Below, in pieces: positions 15,462-23,586 of a stretch of DNA of 37,789 bases; positions within the stretch are counted from its first letter, which is position 1, and each line of letters opens with the position of its first letter. The notes below the pieces were generated by a model. That model made no database searches. It had not been told where the DNA came from and worked only from the letters and a program-made list of their open reading frames with translations. The translations under genes and the position numbers were made by a program. This DNA comes from Lentimicrobiaceae bacterium (GTDB lineage: Bacteria > Bacteroidota > Bacteroidia > Bacteroidales > JALOCA01), in assembly GCA_023227965.1 (NCBI GenBank), contig JALOCA010000032.1, forward strand, positions 1-37,789, read 5' to 3'.

Positions 15462-16601
15462 TTATAAATTGGACAATTTATCAATCGTTTCTACCATTCG
15501 CTCCCATGAATACTTCTTCTTTTCCTCCTTTATATTTTCAATAAATTCCTTTTCTTTTTTACCCTCATAAAAATTTAATATCGCTTCAGCAATACTATTT
15601 TCATCCGGCTTCACAACGTATCCAACTTTACCATCGGGAACAAATTCTTTTAAACCTCCTACATCAGTAATAATCATAGGTTTATTAAAATGATAAGCAA
15701 TTTGTGTTACACCACTTTGTGTAGCATGTTTATATGGTTGAACAATTATGTCTGAAGCACAAAAATAAGCATAAACTTCGCTATCCGGAATAAAATCTGT
15801 AGCTAAAATAACATTGTTTTGTAAATTATTTTTTTCAATAATGTCAAGATAAGGCTTAGAATCCGAATAAAATTCTCCTGCAATTATCAATTTAATTTTT
15901 TGATTTTTCAATAATACACTGATAAAAGCATTTAAAAGTAAATCTAAACCTTTATAATCCCGAATAAAACCAAAAAATAAAATATAATTAAAATTCTTAT
16001 CCAAATTAAGTTTTTCCCTGGCAACATTCTTTTCAACTGCCTTTCCAAAATTATCATAAATTGGATGAGGACAAAACTGTTTTTCCTTCTTTTTATCAAA
16101 GGAATTCAGGTCATCCAATACTGATTTAGACATAGCAACAAAACCATCCACGCTATTTACCCAAAATTTAGCCAAAATCATGTCCCCGATCCTCTTTTCA
16201 TGTGGAATGATGTTGTCGATAATGGATATAACTTTGGTATGCTTATTTTTACGTACTATTCTTGCAATGGTCCCAAAACAGGGAGCCATGAATGGTATCC
16301 AAAACTTAATTATTACAATATCAGGGCGCAGTTTTTTAAGTTCTCTTCCAATTTTTATCCAGTTAAATGGATTAATGGAGTTAATACAAATTTTAATATT
16401 AAGGTCATGTGGTGGTGGATCAGTAGAATACTGCGTTTTCCCGGGAAACAAGAAACTAGGATACTGAAGGCTGAAAGTATAAATATATGCCTCATCCCCT
16501 CTTTGTTGAAACTCCCTGATCAGCCTTTCGTTATAATTAGATAATCCTCCTCTTAAAGGGTAAGCCGAACCAACAAGTACTATTTTTCTTTTTTCAGACA
16601 T
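15462..16601 (-). CDS. Family 4 glycosyltransferase
   Basis: The 379-residue protein has the GT-B fold. The N-terminal domain begins KIVLVGSAYPLRGGLSNYNERL, with the Gly-rich acceptor loop. The C-terminal domain contains ILFFGFIRDYKGLDLLLNAF and a donor-binding part VQPYKHATQSGVTQIAYHF, where the usual E-x7-E is replaced by a Q/S-rich version, as in many Bacteroidota homologues. It lies 9 bases after the GT2 gene and upstream of the heptose genes, so it may use GDP-heptose or another nucleotide sugar to build surface glycan. Its codon and base use are slightly more AT-rich than its neighbours, common for glycan genes. Confidence 0.85.
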   Translation of the reverse strand: MSEKRKIVLVGSAYPLRGGLSNYNERLIREFQQRGDEAYIYTFSLQYPSFLFPGKTQYSTDPPPHDLNIKICINSINPFNWIKIGRELKKLRPDIVIIKFWIPFMAPCFGTIARIVRKNKHTKVISIIDNIIPHEKRIGDMILAKFWVNSVDGFVAMSKSVLDDLNSFDKKKEKQFCPHPIYDNFGKAVEKNVAREKLNLDKNFNYILFFGFIRDYKGLDLLLNAFISVLLKNQKIKLIIAGEFYSDSKPYLDIIEKNNLQNNVILATDFIPDSEVYAYFCASDIIVQPYKHATQSGVTQIAYHFNKPMIITDVGGLKEFVPDGKVGYVVKPDENSIAEAILNFYEGKKEKEFIENIKEEKKKYSWERMVETIDKLSNL

Positions 16602-16610
16602 GGCGGAAGT

Positions 16611-17561
16611 TTAGAAATCATTTTCCAGCCCAAGCGTTTCCTTCACATAATATTGGTTCCTGTCGGGAGCATTTCTTGATATTAATTCACCAAGAAAACC
16701 TGCCACAAACACTTGTGTGCCAAGAATCATTGCCAATATTCCAAAATAGAATAAAGGACGTTCGGTCATTTTATAACCTGCAAGAAAAAATTTTGCATAA
16801 GCCAGATAGGCTGCTATTGCAAAACCTATCAAAAATAAAAGAGTTCCTATTGATCCAAATAAGTGCATCGGTTTTTTGCCAAAGCGGGAAACAAATGCAA
16901 TGGAAAGTAAATCCAGAAAACCATGAATAAACCTGCGCCAGCCATATTTGGTTACTCCAAATTTGCGTTTCTGATGTGAAACAACCTTCTCCCCTATTTT
17001 GGTAAATCCAGCCCACTTGGCAATCACAGGAATATAACGGTGCATTTCGCCATACACCTCAATGGTCTTCACCACCTCGTTTTTATAAGCCTTTAGTCCA
17101 CAATTAAAGTCGTGCAACTTAATTTTTGTCATACACCGAACCGTACGGTTGTACAGTTTGGATGGGATACGTTTGCTCAGAGGGTCGTGTCGGCGCTTTT
17201 TCCAACCCGAAACCAAATCGTAATTGTCATCAGTAATCATACGAAATAATTCGGGAATTTCGTCAGGACTATCTTGCAAATCAGCATCCATAGTAATAAC
17301 AACTTCTCCTGATGCAACTTCAAAACCTTTGTTCAAAGCAGCAGCTTTTCCATAATTTCGCCTAAATCGTATGCCTTTTACAGGATAACTTTGTGTTAAT
17401 AAAGTACAAATAATTTCCCACGACTTGTCCTTGCTGCCATCGTCTATCATTATCATTTCGTACGAAAGATGATTTGCGACCATTACTTTTTCGATCCAGG
17501 CTGCAAGTTCAGGCAACGATTCTTGTTCGTTGTAAATAGGTATTATAATAGAAACATTCAT
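16611..17561 (-). CDS. Family 2 glycosyltransferase, polyprenyl-phosphate sugar synthase type
   Basis: The 316-residue protein resembles dolichyl-phosphate mannose synthase and bacterial undecaprenyl-phosphate glycosyltransferases. SIIIPIYNEQESLPEL opens the GT-A domain, DDG at 40-42 binds the nucleotide, and MDADLQDSPDE at 91-101 carries the metal-binding DxD. Two hydrophobic helices near the C-terminus (about 230-255 and 270-290) anchor it in the inner membrane. It probably moves a sugar onto undecaprenyl phosphate for transfer across the membrane. It comes between the DUF4199 gene (gap 42 bases) and the GT4 gene (gap 9). Confidence 0.87.
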   Translation of the reverse strand: MNVSIIIPIYNEQESLPELAAWIEKVMVANHLSYEMIMIDDGSKDKSWEIICTLLTQSYPVKGIRFRRNYGKAAALNKGFEVASGEVVITMDADLQDSPDEIPELFRMITDDNYDLVSGWKKRRHDPLSKRIPSKLYNRTVRCMTKIKLHDFNCGLKAYKNEVVKTIEVYGEMHRYIPVIAKWAGFTKIGEKVVSHQKRKFGVTKYGWRRFIHGFLDLLSIAFVSRFGKKPMHLFGSIGTLLFLIGFAIAAYLAYAKFFLAGYKMTERPLFYFGILAMILGTQVFVAGFLGELISRNAPDRNQYYVKETLGLENDF

Positions 17562-17603
17562 TTACAGATACTTGTTGTTTATTTTAAAATACCTTCCCCC
17601 TGG

Positions 17604-18149
17604 TTAATTGTTTTCTACAAACCCTTCAAATGATTCGTCTTTCTTTTTCATAAAAATGGCAATGATCAGGGAAAAGATTATAGAAACAATTGTATTGCTC
17701 AAAAGGCTTAAAGATGCCATCCAAACAGGTGTAGTAAACTTCTTAGTCATTGCCATTGCAGAATCCAATTGTTGCTGTGGCCAATCCGGATATTTTTCAA
17801 TTAATTTTTCTTCTGCCTGTTCAAGGATTTTATTAATTATTATCGGATCAACCCATTTGACTAAAATAAACGTAAAAACAGAGGCGATAGCACCAGCGAT
17901 AATTCCAATATAAAAACCTGATAAAAAAGAGGTTCCATAACTAATAAAACCGCGTAAGTTTACATCTTTGTAATATTTAGTTCCCCATGCAATTCCGACA
18001 ATAAAAATTACATAGGTAAGATATTGCAGTGGGCTTTTATTATCCATACCCAGCAGATAGATCAACGTACTTAGTAGTATTAAAGCAATACCGGTTAATG
18101 CTCCAAAAGTCAAAGAATTTAAAAACAAGGTTTTTTTGTTAGTTTCCAT
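17604..18149 (-). CDS. DUF4199 membrane protein
   Basis: The product has 181 residues with four hydrophobic helices (about 12-32, 40-57, 70-97 and 143-167). Between the third and fourth is a soluble loop with WPQQQLDSAMAMTKKF. The layout matches DUF4199, a Bacteroidota family of inner-membrane proteins often found beside a GT2 gene of the kind seen here. Function unknown; a role with the lipid-linked sugar is inferred from position. It is the first gene of the nine-gene minus-strand run. Confidence 0.8.
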   Translation of the reverse strand: METNKKTLFLNSLTFGALTGIALILLSTLIYLLGMDNKSPLQYLTYVIFIVGIAWGTKYYKDVNLRGFISYGTSFLSGFYIGIIAGAIASVFTFILVKWVDPIIINKILEQAEEKLIEKYPDWPQQQLDSAMAMTKKFTTPVWMASLSLLSNTIVSIIFSLIIAIFMKKKDESFEGFVENN

Positions 18150-18219
18150 AGCAACGAGTTTTATTTTGGCAAAATAACAAAATTTTTAGATGAGATAAGC
18201 AGAATGAGATAAAAATAAC

Positions 18220-18227
18220 TAACTTTG
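18220..18227 (+). promoter_or_regulatory. Promoter -7 box of the SRP RNA gene
   Basis: TAACTTTG fits TAnnTTTG exactly. The predicted RNA 5' end (18233) lies 6 bases downstream, the right distance for the start of transcription. Confidence 0.65.
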
Positions 18228-18232
18228 CAGCC

Positions 18233-18330
18233 GGGTAAGTCTTATACGACCAGCTCCCGCCCACCCCCCCAGGATCGGAAGATAGCAAGGGTAAGCGGTT
18301 GTAGCGGTGCGATATAAGTAGCTTACCCTT
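18233..18330 (+). ncRNA. ffs: Signal recognition particle RNA (small bacterial 4.5S type)
   Basis: The 5' end GGGTAAG (18233-18239) pairs with CTTACCC (18322-18328) as the closing helix. The conserved domain IV core is at about 18270-18287: CAGGATCGGAAGATAGCA has the GGAA tetraloop closed by C-G and the asymmetric AGCA side. A second GGGTAAG (18289-18295) follows. Length about 98 bases fits the small bacterial form. A T-rich run (18329-18336) could end it. The RNA binds Ffh and FtsY to direct membrane and secreted proteins. Confidence 0.9.
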
Positions 18331-18353
18331 CTTTTTTCAAAATTTTCTCAAAT

Positions 18354-19115
18354 TTAAATCACTATTTGTAAACCGTCGTAAGCCAATCTTACGTTTGCAG
18401 GAAGGTCTTTTTCTACTTCATCATGTAAACCCATTAGATGGCTAATATGGGTTAAATATGCCCGTTGGGGTTTAATCTCTTCTATTAAAGCAAGCGCTTC
18501 GTCCAAAGAGAAGTGCGAAATATGTTTTTCGCGCCGTAGTGCATTAACCACAAGTGTTTTTGTTCCGGTTAATTTTACTTTTTCCTCTTCTGAAATAAAA
18601 TTTGCATCTGTGATGTATGAAAATCCATCAATACGGAACCCAAGAACATGCAAACGGTAATGCATCACTTCTACCGGAATGATCTGCAATTTTTGTATGT
18701 AAACTGGTTGATTGTACAGAGTATGCAAAGTAATCTGTGGAACACCCGGATACCTGTTTTTAGCGAAAGCATATGAAAATTCCCGTTTTATGGCTTCCTG
18801 CACTTCATTTCGCGCATAAACATCAACAGGGCTACGTTGCCGATAATTGTATGCCCTAACGTCGTCCAATCCTCCCAAATGGTCTTTGTGCGCATGGGTT
18901 ATTAAAATAGCATCTACCTGTTTAACATTGGCACGCAACATTTGTTCCCGGAAATCAGGTCCGGTATCAATAATAATGGTTGTACCGTTTTCTTCAAGTA
19001 AAACCGAGGAACGTAGTCTTTTATCTTTTTCTGAAGCTGATTTACAAACCCTGCATTCGCAGGCTATTACGGGTACACCTTGCGATGTACCTGTTCCAAG
19101 AAATGTAATTTTCAA
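18354..19115 (-). CDS. PhnP-like metallo-beta-lactamase-fold hydrolase
   Basis: The 253-residue protein opens with KITFLGTGTSQGVPVI, followed by a Cys cluster ACECRVC (18-24) as in PhnP and its relatives, which bind an extra structural zinc there. ITHAHKDHLGG (72-82) is the HxHxDH metal site, and further ligands are expected in DTGPDF, HYRLHVLG and LTHISH. The fold hydrolyses phosphodiesters; PhnP acts on cyclic ribose phosphate, but no phn genes are here, so the substrate is open. It is read away from the flavin reductase-like gene with a very short shared promoter region. Confidence 0.85.
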   Translation of the reverse strand: MKITFLGTGTSQGVPVIACECRVCKSASEKDKRLRSSVLLEENGTTIIIDTGPDFREQMLRANVKQVDAILITHAHKDHLGGLDDVRAYNYRQRSPVDVYARNEVQEAIKREFSYAFAKNRYPGVPQITLHTLYNQPVYIQKLQIIPVEVMHYRLHVLGFRIDGFSYITDANFISEEEKVKLTGTKTLVVNALRREKHISHFSLDEALALIEEIKPQRAYLTHISHLMGLHDEVEKDLPANVRLAYDGLQIVI

Positions 19116-19123
19116 ATTTTATA

Positions 19124-19157
19124 TACTTTTGTCATGTGATTTTCGTCCGCAAAAGTA
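19124..19157. promoter_or_regulatory. Face-to-face promoters of the MBL and flavin reductase-like genes
   Basis: TACTTTTG at 19124-19131 is an exact -7 box for the plus-strand gene at 19164. CAAAAGTA at 19150-19157 is an exact -7 box for the minus-strand gene starting at 19115. The boxes are perfect inverted copies 18 bases apart, so the expected start sites (about 19138 and 19143) nearly coincide and each transcript runs through the other's promoter. Confidence 0.55.
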
Positions 19158-19163
19158 GTGTTT

Positions 19164-19676
19164 ATGAAAAATAATTTTGAAAAAATCCCGGTAAAATCAA
19201 TAACCACCAACGTGTTTTCAATGTGGGATGATGCATGGACATTGATTTCAGCCGGGAATATAGAGCATTTTAACAGTATGACAGCCAGTTGGGGAGGATT
19301 TGGGGTTTTGTGGAACAAAGAGATTGCCATAATTTTTATCCGTCCACAACGCTTTACCTATCAGTTTGCAAATCAATATGATTATTTTACGTTGAGTTTT
19401 TTTGATGAACAATATCGTGCAGTATTAGATTTTTGCGGATCTCATTCCGGGCGCAATGTGGATAAAACAAAAGAAATGGGTCTGCATACCTTTGCAACCC
19501 CGATGAGAAACGTAGGCTTTGAAGAGTCAGCTTTATTGCTGGAATGCAAGAAGATATATACTTTTGATTTGCTACCCGAAAAATTTATTGATCCGAATAT
19601 TCAGAAAAATTATCCCAAGAATGATTACCATAGGGCATTTATCGGCGAAATTTTACATTGTTACCGGCATGTTTAA
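19164..19676 (+). CDS. Flavin reductase-like FMN-binding protein
   Basis: Start at the ATG 19164; a GTG two codons upstream is less likely. The product has 170 residues. The pattern of TTNVFSMWDDAWTLISAG near the start, then NSMTASWGGFGVLWNK and IRPQRFTYQF, is that of flavin reductase-like split-barrel proteins, where Met-Thr-x-Ser-W-G lines FMN and R-P-x-R-x-T contacts its phosphate. No NAD-binding domain is visible. It might reduce flavin or serve as a flavoprotein of unknown substrate. Confidence 0.8.
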   Translation: MKNNFEKIPVKSITTNVFSMWDDAWTLISAGNIEHFNSMTASWGGFGVLWNKEIAIIFIRPQRFTYQFANQYDYFTLSFFDEQYRAVLDFCGSHSGRNVDKTKEMGLHTFATPMRNVGFEESALLLECKKIYTFDLLPEKFIDPNIQKNYPKNDYHRAFIGEILHCYRHV

Positions 19677-19793
19677 GGTTAAAATTCGTTAATACCTGTC
19701 TGTTTACAATAAATTATTATAATTTTACACCGCTTTCAACATCCTGTACAGATTGAGATGATTTGAGAGGTTTTTATTTTTTATTGCATACAT

Positions 19794-20345
19794 GTGAAAA
19801 TTATTGAAAGAGTTAAGACATATGCTTTCCGTCATTTTTTCGGAGAAGAACTGAATCGGCGCCATGTTAGTCGCAGCCGCCTAATGATCAATTTACCTCA
19901 GGCAAATTTTGTAGGAGTATTATTTGAATTTAATAATGAAGATGAGTACAATACAATTAGTACTTTTATGAAAAGCCTACAGGATGAGGGAAAACGGATA
20001 CGTTCGGTGGGTTATTTTAATGGAAAAAAAATGCCACATTATTTCATGCAAAAACTGTCGAGTGACCTGATAATCCCTAAACAAGTGAATTGGTATGGAA
20101 AACCCACATCCGATTTTATTGAAGGTTTTTTACAGGAAGAATTTGATGTATTGATAGATTTTAGCAGAAGAAATATTTTGCCTCTGCAATATATAGCAGG
20201 ATTATCTTCTGCAAACTTAAAAACAGGTTTGTACGGTCGTAACAATGCCATTTATTATGATATTATGCTGCATACATCACCTGAAGTCCCTTTAGATGAA
20301 TATATTAATCAAATAAAACATTACTTAACTCTGTTAAATAACTAA
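19794..20345 (+). CDS. DUF6913-like conserved protein
   Basis: Start codon GTG at 19794; the ATG two bases earlier is out of frame and closes at once. The 183-residue product is soluble with no signal peptide. Features include an N-terminal basic helix (KIIERVKTYAFRHFFGEEL), alternating strands and helices (FVGVLFEFNNEDEYNTISTF), and FDVLIDFSRRNILPLQYIAGLS-like conserved stretches. It resembles a Bacteroidota-wide family of unknown function that lies next to dapA. Its stop is 3 bases from the dapA ATG, so the two are co-transcribed and perhaps translationally coupled. Confidence 0.7.
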   Translation: MKIIERVKTYAFRHFFGEELNRRHVSRSRLMINLPQANFVGVLFEFNNEDEYNTISTFMKSLQDEGKRIRSVGYFNGKKMPHYFMQKLSSDLIIPKQVNWYGKPTSDFIEGFLQEEFDVLIDFSRRNILPLQYIAGLSSANLKTGLYGRNNAIYYDIMLHTSPEVPLDEYINQIKHYLTLLNN

Positions 20346-20348
20346 CCC

Positions 20349-21233
20349 ATGTTAAAAAAATTTACAGGAACAGGAGTTGCATTAGTAACCCCTTTTCATA
20401 AGCACGGAACCGTTGATTTTTCCTCGCTCGAAAAATTAGTTGAACATTTGATTTCTAATGGTATAAATTACCTTGTAGTGTTAGGAACCACAGGAGAAAC
20501 CGCCACATTATCATCGGACGAAAAAAATGCTGTTATTGATTTTGTAACAGACATCGTCGGAAAACGAGTACCGGTAGTTGTAGGAATGGGTGGTTATAAT
20601 ACACAGGAAATCATTAATAGAATGCACGATTTCAATTTTGAAAATGTTGACGCTATTCTATCGGTAACACCTTACTACAATAAACCGCAGACAAGAGGCT
20701 TGTATTTGCATTATAAAACCATTGCCGATTCCTGTCCTGTTCCGGTTATTTTATACAATGTTCCGGGACGTACGTGCGTAAACCTTACTGCCGAAACGGT
20801 GCTTACACTTGCCAATGAACACTCTAATATTATTGGTATAAAAGAGGCATCCGGCAATCTATCCCAAATCATGTATCTTATCAGGAATAAACCCAAAAAT
20901 TTTCTTGTAATTTCAGGTGATGATAATCTTACTTTACCTATACTGGCTATGGGAGGAGATGGCGTAATTTCTGTGGTGGCTAATGCTTTTCCTGCTGAAT
21001 TTAGCGAAATGGTTAATTGGGGATTAAAATCTAATATAATAAAAGCCAGAGAAATACATTACAAATTACAACCTTTTATGGAAGCAATATTTGCAGACGG
21101 AAATCCGGCAGGCATTAAAGCTGCACTTGAACTACTGGGAATTTGTCAGAACACCCTGCGGCTTCCTCTTGTTAAAGTAAATAAACAGGTTCATAATACT
21201 ATAGATTCAATTTTAAACGATTTACTAAAATAA
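20349..21233 (+). CDS. dapA: 4-hydroxy-tetrahydrodipicolinate synthase
   Basis: The 294-residue TIM-barrel enzyme condenses pyruvate with aspartate semialdehyde in lysine and meso-diaminopimelate synthesis. The Schiff-base Lys is K165 in GIKEASG; Y136 (ILYNVPGRT) and T47-T48 (LGTTGE) complete the proton relay; R141 binds the carboxylate. Length is normal for the family. It follows the DUF6913-like gene by 3 bases and precedes the M14 peptidase by 16, so the three are probably one operon. Related aldolases such as N-acetylneuraminate lyase share the fold, but the TTGE and Tyr context fits DapA. Confidence 0.93.
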   Translation: MLKKFTGTGVALVTPFHKHGTVDFSSLEKLVEHLISNGINYLVVLGTTGETATLSSDEKNAVIDFVTDIVGKRVPVVVGMGGYNTQEIINRMHDFNFENVDAILSVTPYYNKPQTRGLYLHYKTIADSCPVPVILYNVPGRTCVNLTAETVLTLANEHSNIIGIKEASGNLSQIMYLIRNKPKNFLVISGDDNLTLPILAMGGDGVISVVANAFPAEFSEMVNWGLKSNIIKAREIHYKLQPFMEAIFADGNPAGIKAALELLGICQNTLRLPLVKVNKQVHNTIDSILNDLLK

Positions 21234-21249
21234 TTTAACCCGATTATTC

Positions 21250-23556
21250 ATGAAAAAAATCATTACCTTATTATTAATTATCTGTTTTTTTATCACAAAA
21301 AATGTGTTTTGCCAGGAAACCGTTGAAAAAATATTTCAGGGGAAAAAAGAAGTATATTTTCATTTTCCCATAACTTCCACAAATGAAATATCATATCTAA
21401 CAAAAATCATTTCCATTGACAATGTAAAACAAAACACCATCTGGGCATATGCCAATAAAAAACAATTCTCAAAATTTATAAAATTAGGGTATAATTATAC
21501 TATTTTACCTGCGCCCAGTTTGCTTTGCGAGCCTCATATGCTTGATAATATTGATGTTAAACAGCCCCTCGAATGGGATTTTTACCCCACATATACAGCT
21601 TATGAATCAATGATGTATCAATTCGAGCAGGAACATCCCGATATCTGCAAAATAATAACCATTGGTACACTCCCAAGCGGAAGAAAACTTTTGGCAGCAA
21701 AGATTACCGATAATCTCGATACAAACGAAGATGAACCGGAATTTTTGTACACATCGTCAATGCATGGTGATGAAACCACCGGTTATGTACTTATGCTTCA
21801 TTTAATTGATTATTTATTAAATAATTATACATCTGATCCACGAATTACGAACATGGTAAACAACATGGAAATCTGGATTAATCCGCTTGCAAACCCTGAT
21901 GGTACTTATGCTGGAGGAAACAGTACGGTTAACGGAGCAACCCGTTCAAATGATAATGGAGTTGACCTGAACAGAAATTATCCTGATTTTCAAAATGGTC
22001 TTCACCCAGATGGCGAGGAATGGCAACCCGAAACAATTTTATTTATGGACTTTGCATCTCAACATCATTTTGTTATGGGCGCAAACTTTCATGGTGGTGC
22101 TGAGGTTTTCAACTATCCATGGGATACCAAGTCTGAATTAACAGCCGATAACAACTGGTGGGTTTTTGTAGGCAGACAATTTGCTGATACTGTACATGAA
22201 AACGCTCCCAACGGTTACTTTGTTGATTTGGAAAATGGAATTACAAATGGCTATGCATGGTATGAAGTTGACGGAGGAAGACAGGATTATATGAATTTTT
22301 ATCACAATTGCAGAGAAGTAACCATTGAACTTTCAAGCACAAAGCTATTAAATGCTTCCCAACTTCCCGCATACTGGAATTATGATTATCGTTCGTTCCT
22401 CAATTATATGGAGCAATCACTTTATGGAATCAGGGGTGTGGTTACTGATGCCGTTACTGGTCTTCCTGTTTGTGCTAAAGTATTTATCCCCGGGCATGAT
22501 GATGATAGCTCCTTTGTTTATTCTTCAACAGAAAGTGGCGATTACCATCGTTTGATTAAAGCAGGAAGCTATAATCTTACGTTTTCAGCCCCCTGTTATG
22601 AATCTTTTGCGGTTAACAATATTTTTGTTAGTGATTTAAACACTACCATAGAAAACGTTCAACTTCAACCTATACCAGGATTATCTCCCTCATTTGAAGC
22701 TTCCAAAACTAATCTGGCAAATGGCGAAACTATTACTTTTTCCGACCATTCGTGTGGAAATCCCGTTTCCTGGTCATGGACATTCGAAGGAGGAAATCCG
22801 GCAAGTTCAACCGAACAAAACCCAGCCGTTATTTATTCAACCAATGGCACTTTTGATGTTACACTGGTTATTTCTGATGGCACAAATTCACAAACGTTGG
22901 TTAAGAACGATTATATAACCGTAGCAAATACCATTATAATGCAAAATGGAACAATAACCACCTGTTCGGGCAATTTCTATGACACTGGCGGCGAATCAGA
23001 AAGCTATAATAATAATGAAGATTATACCTTTACAATACTGCCCGTTACTGCTACCGGAAAGGTTAAAGCAGAATTTACTTCATTTGACGTTGAATACGAT
23101 AATAGTTGTGATTACGACTGGCTAAAAATTTACAATGGGACATCGGTTTCCGCAGCTTTAATAGGAACCTTTTGCGGGACTAACAGCCCCGGAACTGTCG
23201 TAGCAACTAATGAACAAGGTGCTTTGACTTTTTCATTCCATTCCGATTATGGAGCTACGGGCAATGGCTGGTCTGCAATTTTGAGCTGCGACGATTCTAT
23301 GGGCACTGGTGATGAAGTTCCTTCTTCTGTAAAAATTTATCCCAATCCCATAACTCAGGATAAACTGTACATCGAAGCTCCGTTTGTTATTAATTCCGTT
23401 CGTCTGTTGGATATTACGGGTAAAATTGTAGCTGCTGCAAATCCGGAAGCGATGAAAACACAGTTAAATGTTGCTTCGCTGTATTCAGGAATTTTTATTG
23501 TTGAAATAACTTCGGGAAATTTTAAAAATTTTAAAAAAATTCAGGTTATCAAATAA
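21250..23556 (+). CDS. T9SS-exported M14 zinc carboxypeptidase with PKD and CUB domains
   Basis: The 768-residue protein has a signal peptide (1 to about 21), a pro-like segment, then an M14 peptidase domain (about 113-395). Zinc ligands are H172 and E175 (MHGDETTG) and H281 (NFHGGAEV); E360 (REVTIELS) is the general base; GVDLNRNYP is the substrate-binding segment. A carboxypeptidase-regulatory-like domain (about 396-475) follows, then a PKD domain (about 480-555, with SWSWTFEGGNP), a CUB domain (about 565-680), and a type A sorting domain (about 695-768, from KIYPNPIT). It is a cell-surface or secreted exopeptidase. It lies behind dapA by 16 bases, but the functional link is unclear. Confidence 0.92.
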   Translation: MKKIITLLLIICFFITKNVFCQETVEKIFQGKKEVYFHFPITSTNEISYLTKIISIDNVKQNTIWAYANKKQFSKFIKLGYNYTILPAPSLLCEPHMLDNIDVKQPLEWDFYPTYTAYESMMYQFEQEHPDICKIITIGTLPSGRKLLAAKITDNLDTNEDEPEFLYTSSMHGDETTGYVLMLHLIDYLLNNYTSDPRITNMVNNMEIWINPLANPDGTYAGGNSTVNGATRSNDNGVDLNRNYPDFQNGLHPDGEEWQPETILFMDFASQHHFVMGANFHGGAEVFNYPWDTKSELTADNNWWVFVGRQFADTVHENAPNGYFVDLENGITNGYAWYEVDGGRQDYMNFYHNCREVTIELSSTKLLNASQLPAYWNYDYRSFLNYMEQSLYGIRGVVTDAVTGLPVCAKVFIPGHDDDSSFVYSSTESGDYHRLIKAGSYNLTFSAPCYESFAVNNIFVSDLNTTIENVQLQPIPGLSPSFEASKTNLANGETITFSDHSCGNPVSWSWTFEGGNPASSTEQNPAVIYSTNGTFDVTLVISDGTNSQTLVKNDYITVANTIIMQNGTITTCSGNFYDTGGESESYNNNEDYTFTILPVTATGKVKAEFTSFDVEYDNSCDYDWLKIYNGTSVSAALIGTFCGTNSPGTVVATNEQGALTFSFHSDYGATGNGWSAILSCDDSMGTGDEVPSSVKIYPNPITQDKLYIEAPFVINSVRLLDITGKIVAAANPEAMKTQLNVASLYSGIFIVEITSGNFKNFKKIQVIK

Positions 23557-23558
23557 AT

Positions 23559-23586
23559 AAAAAGCCGGAAATTTTCCGGCTTTTTT
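23559..23586. terminator. Bidirectional terminator between convergent genes
   Basis: GCCGGAAA (23564-23571) and TTTCCGGC (23573-23580) pair perfectly; the stem continues into A on the left and T on the right, giving an A-run and a T-run. It works in both directions, for the peptidase gene (plus) and the membrane protein gene (minus), whose stop codon it touches. Confidence 0.9.
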
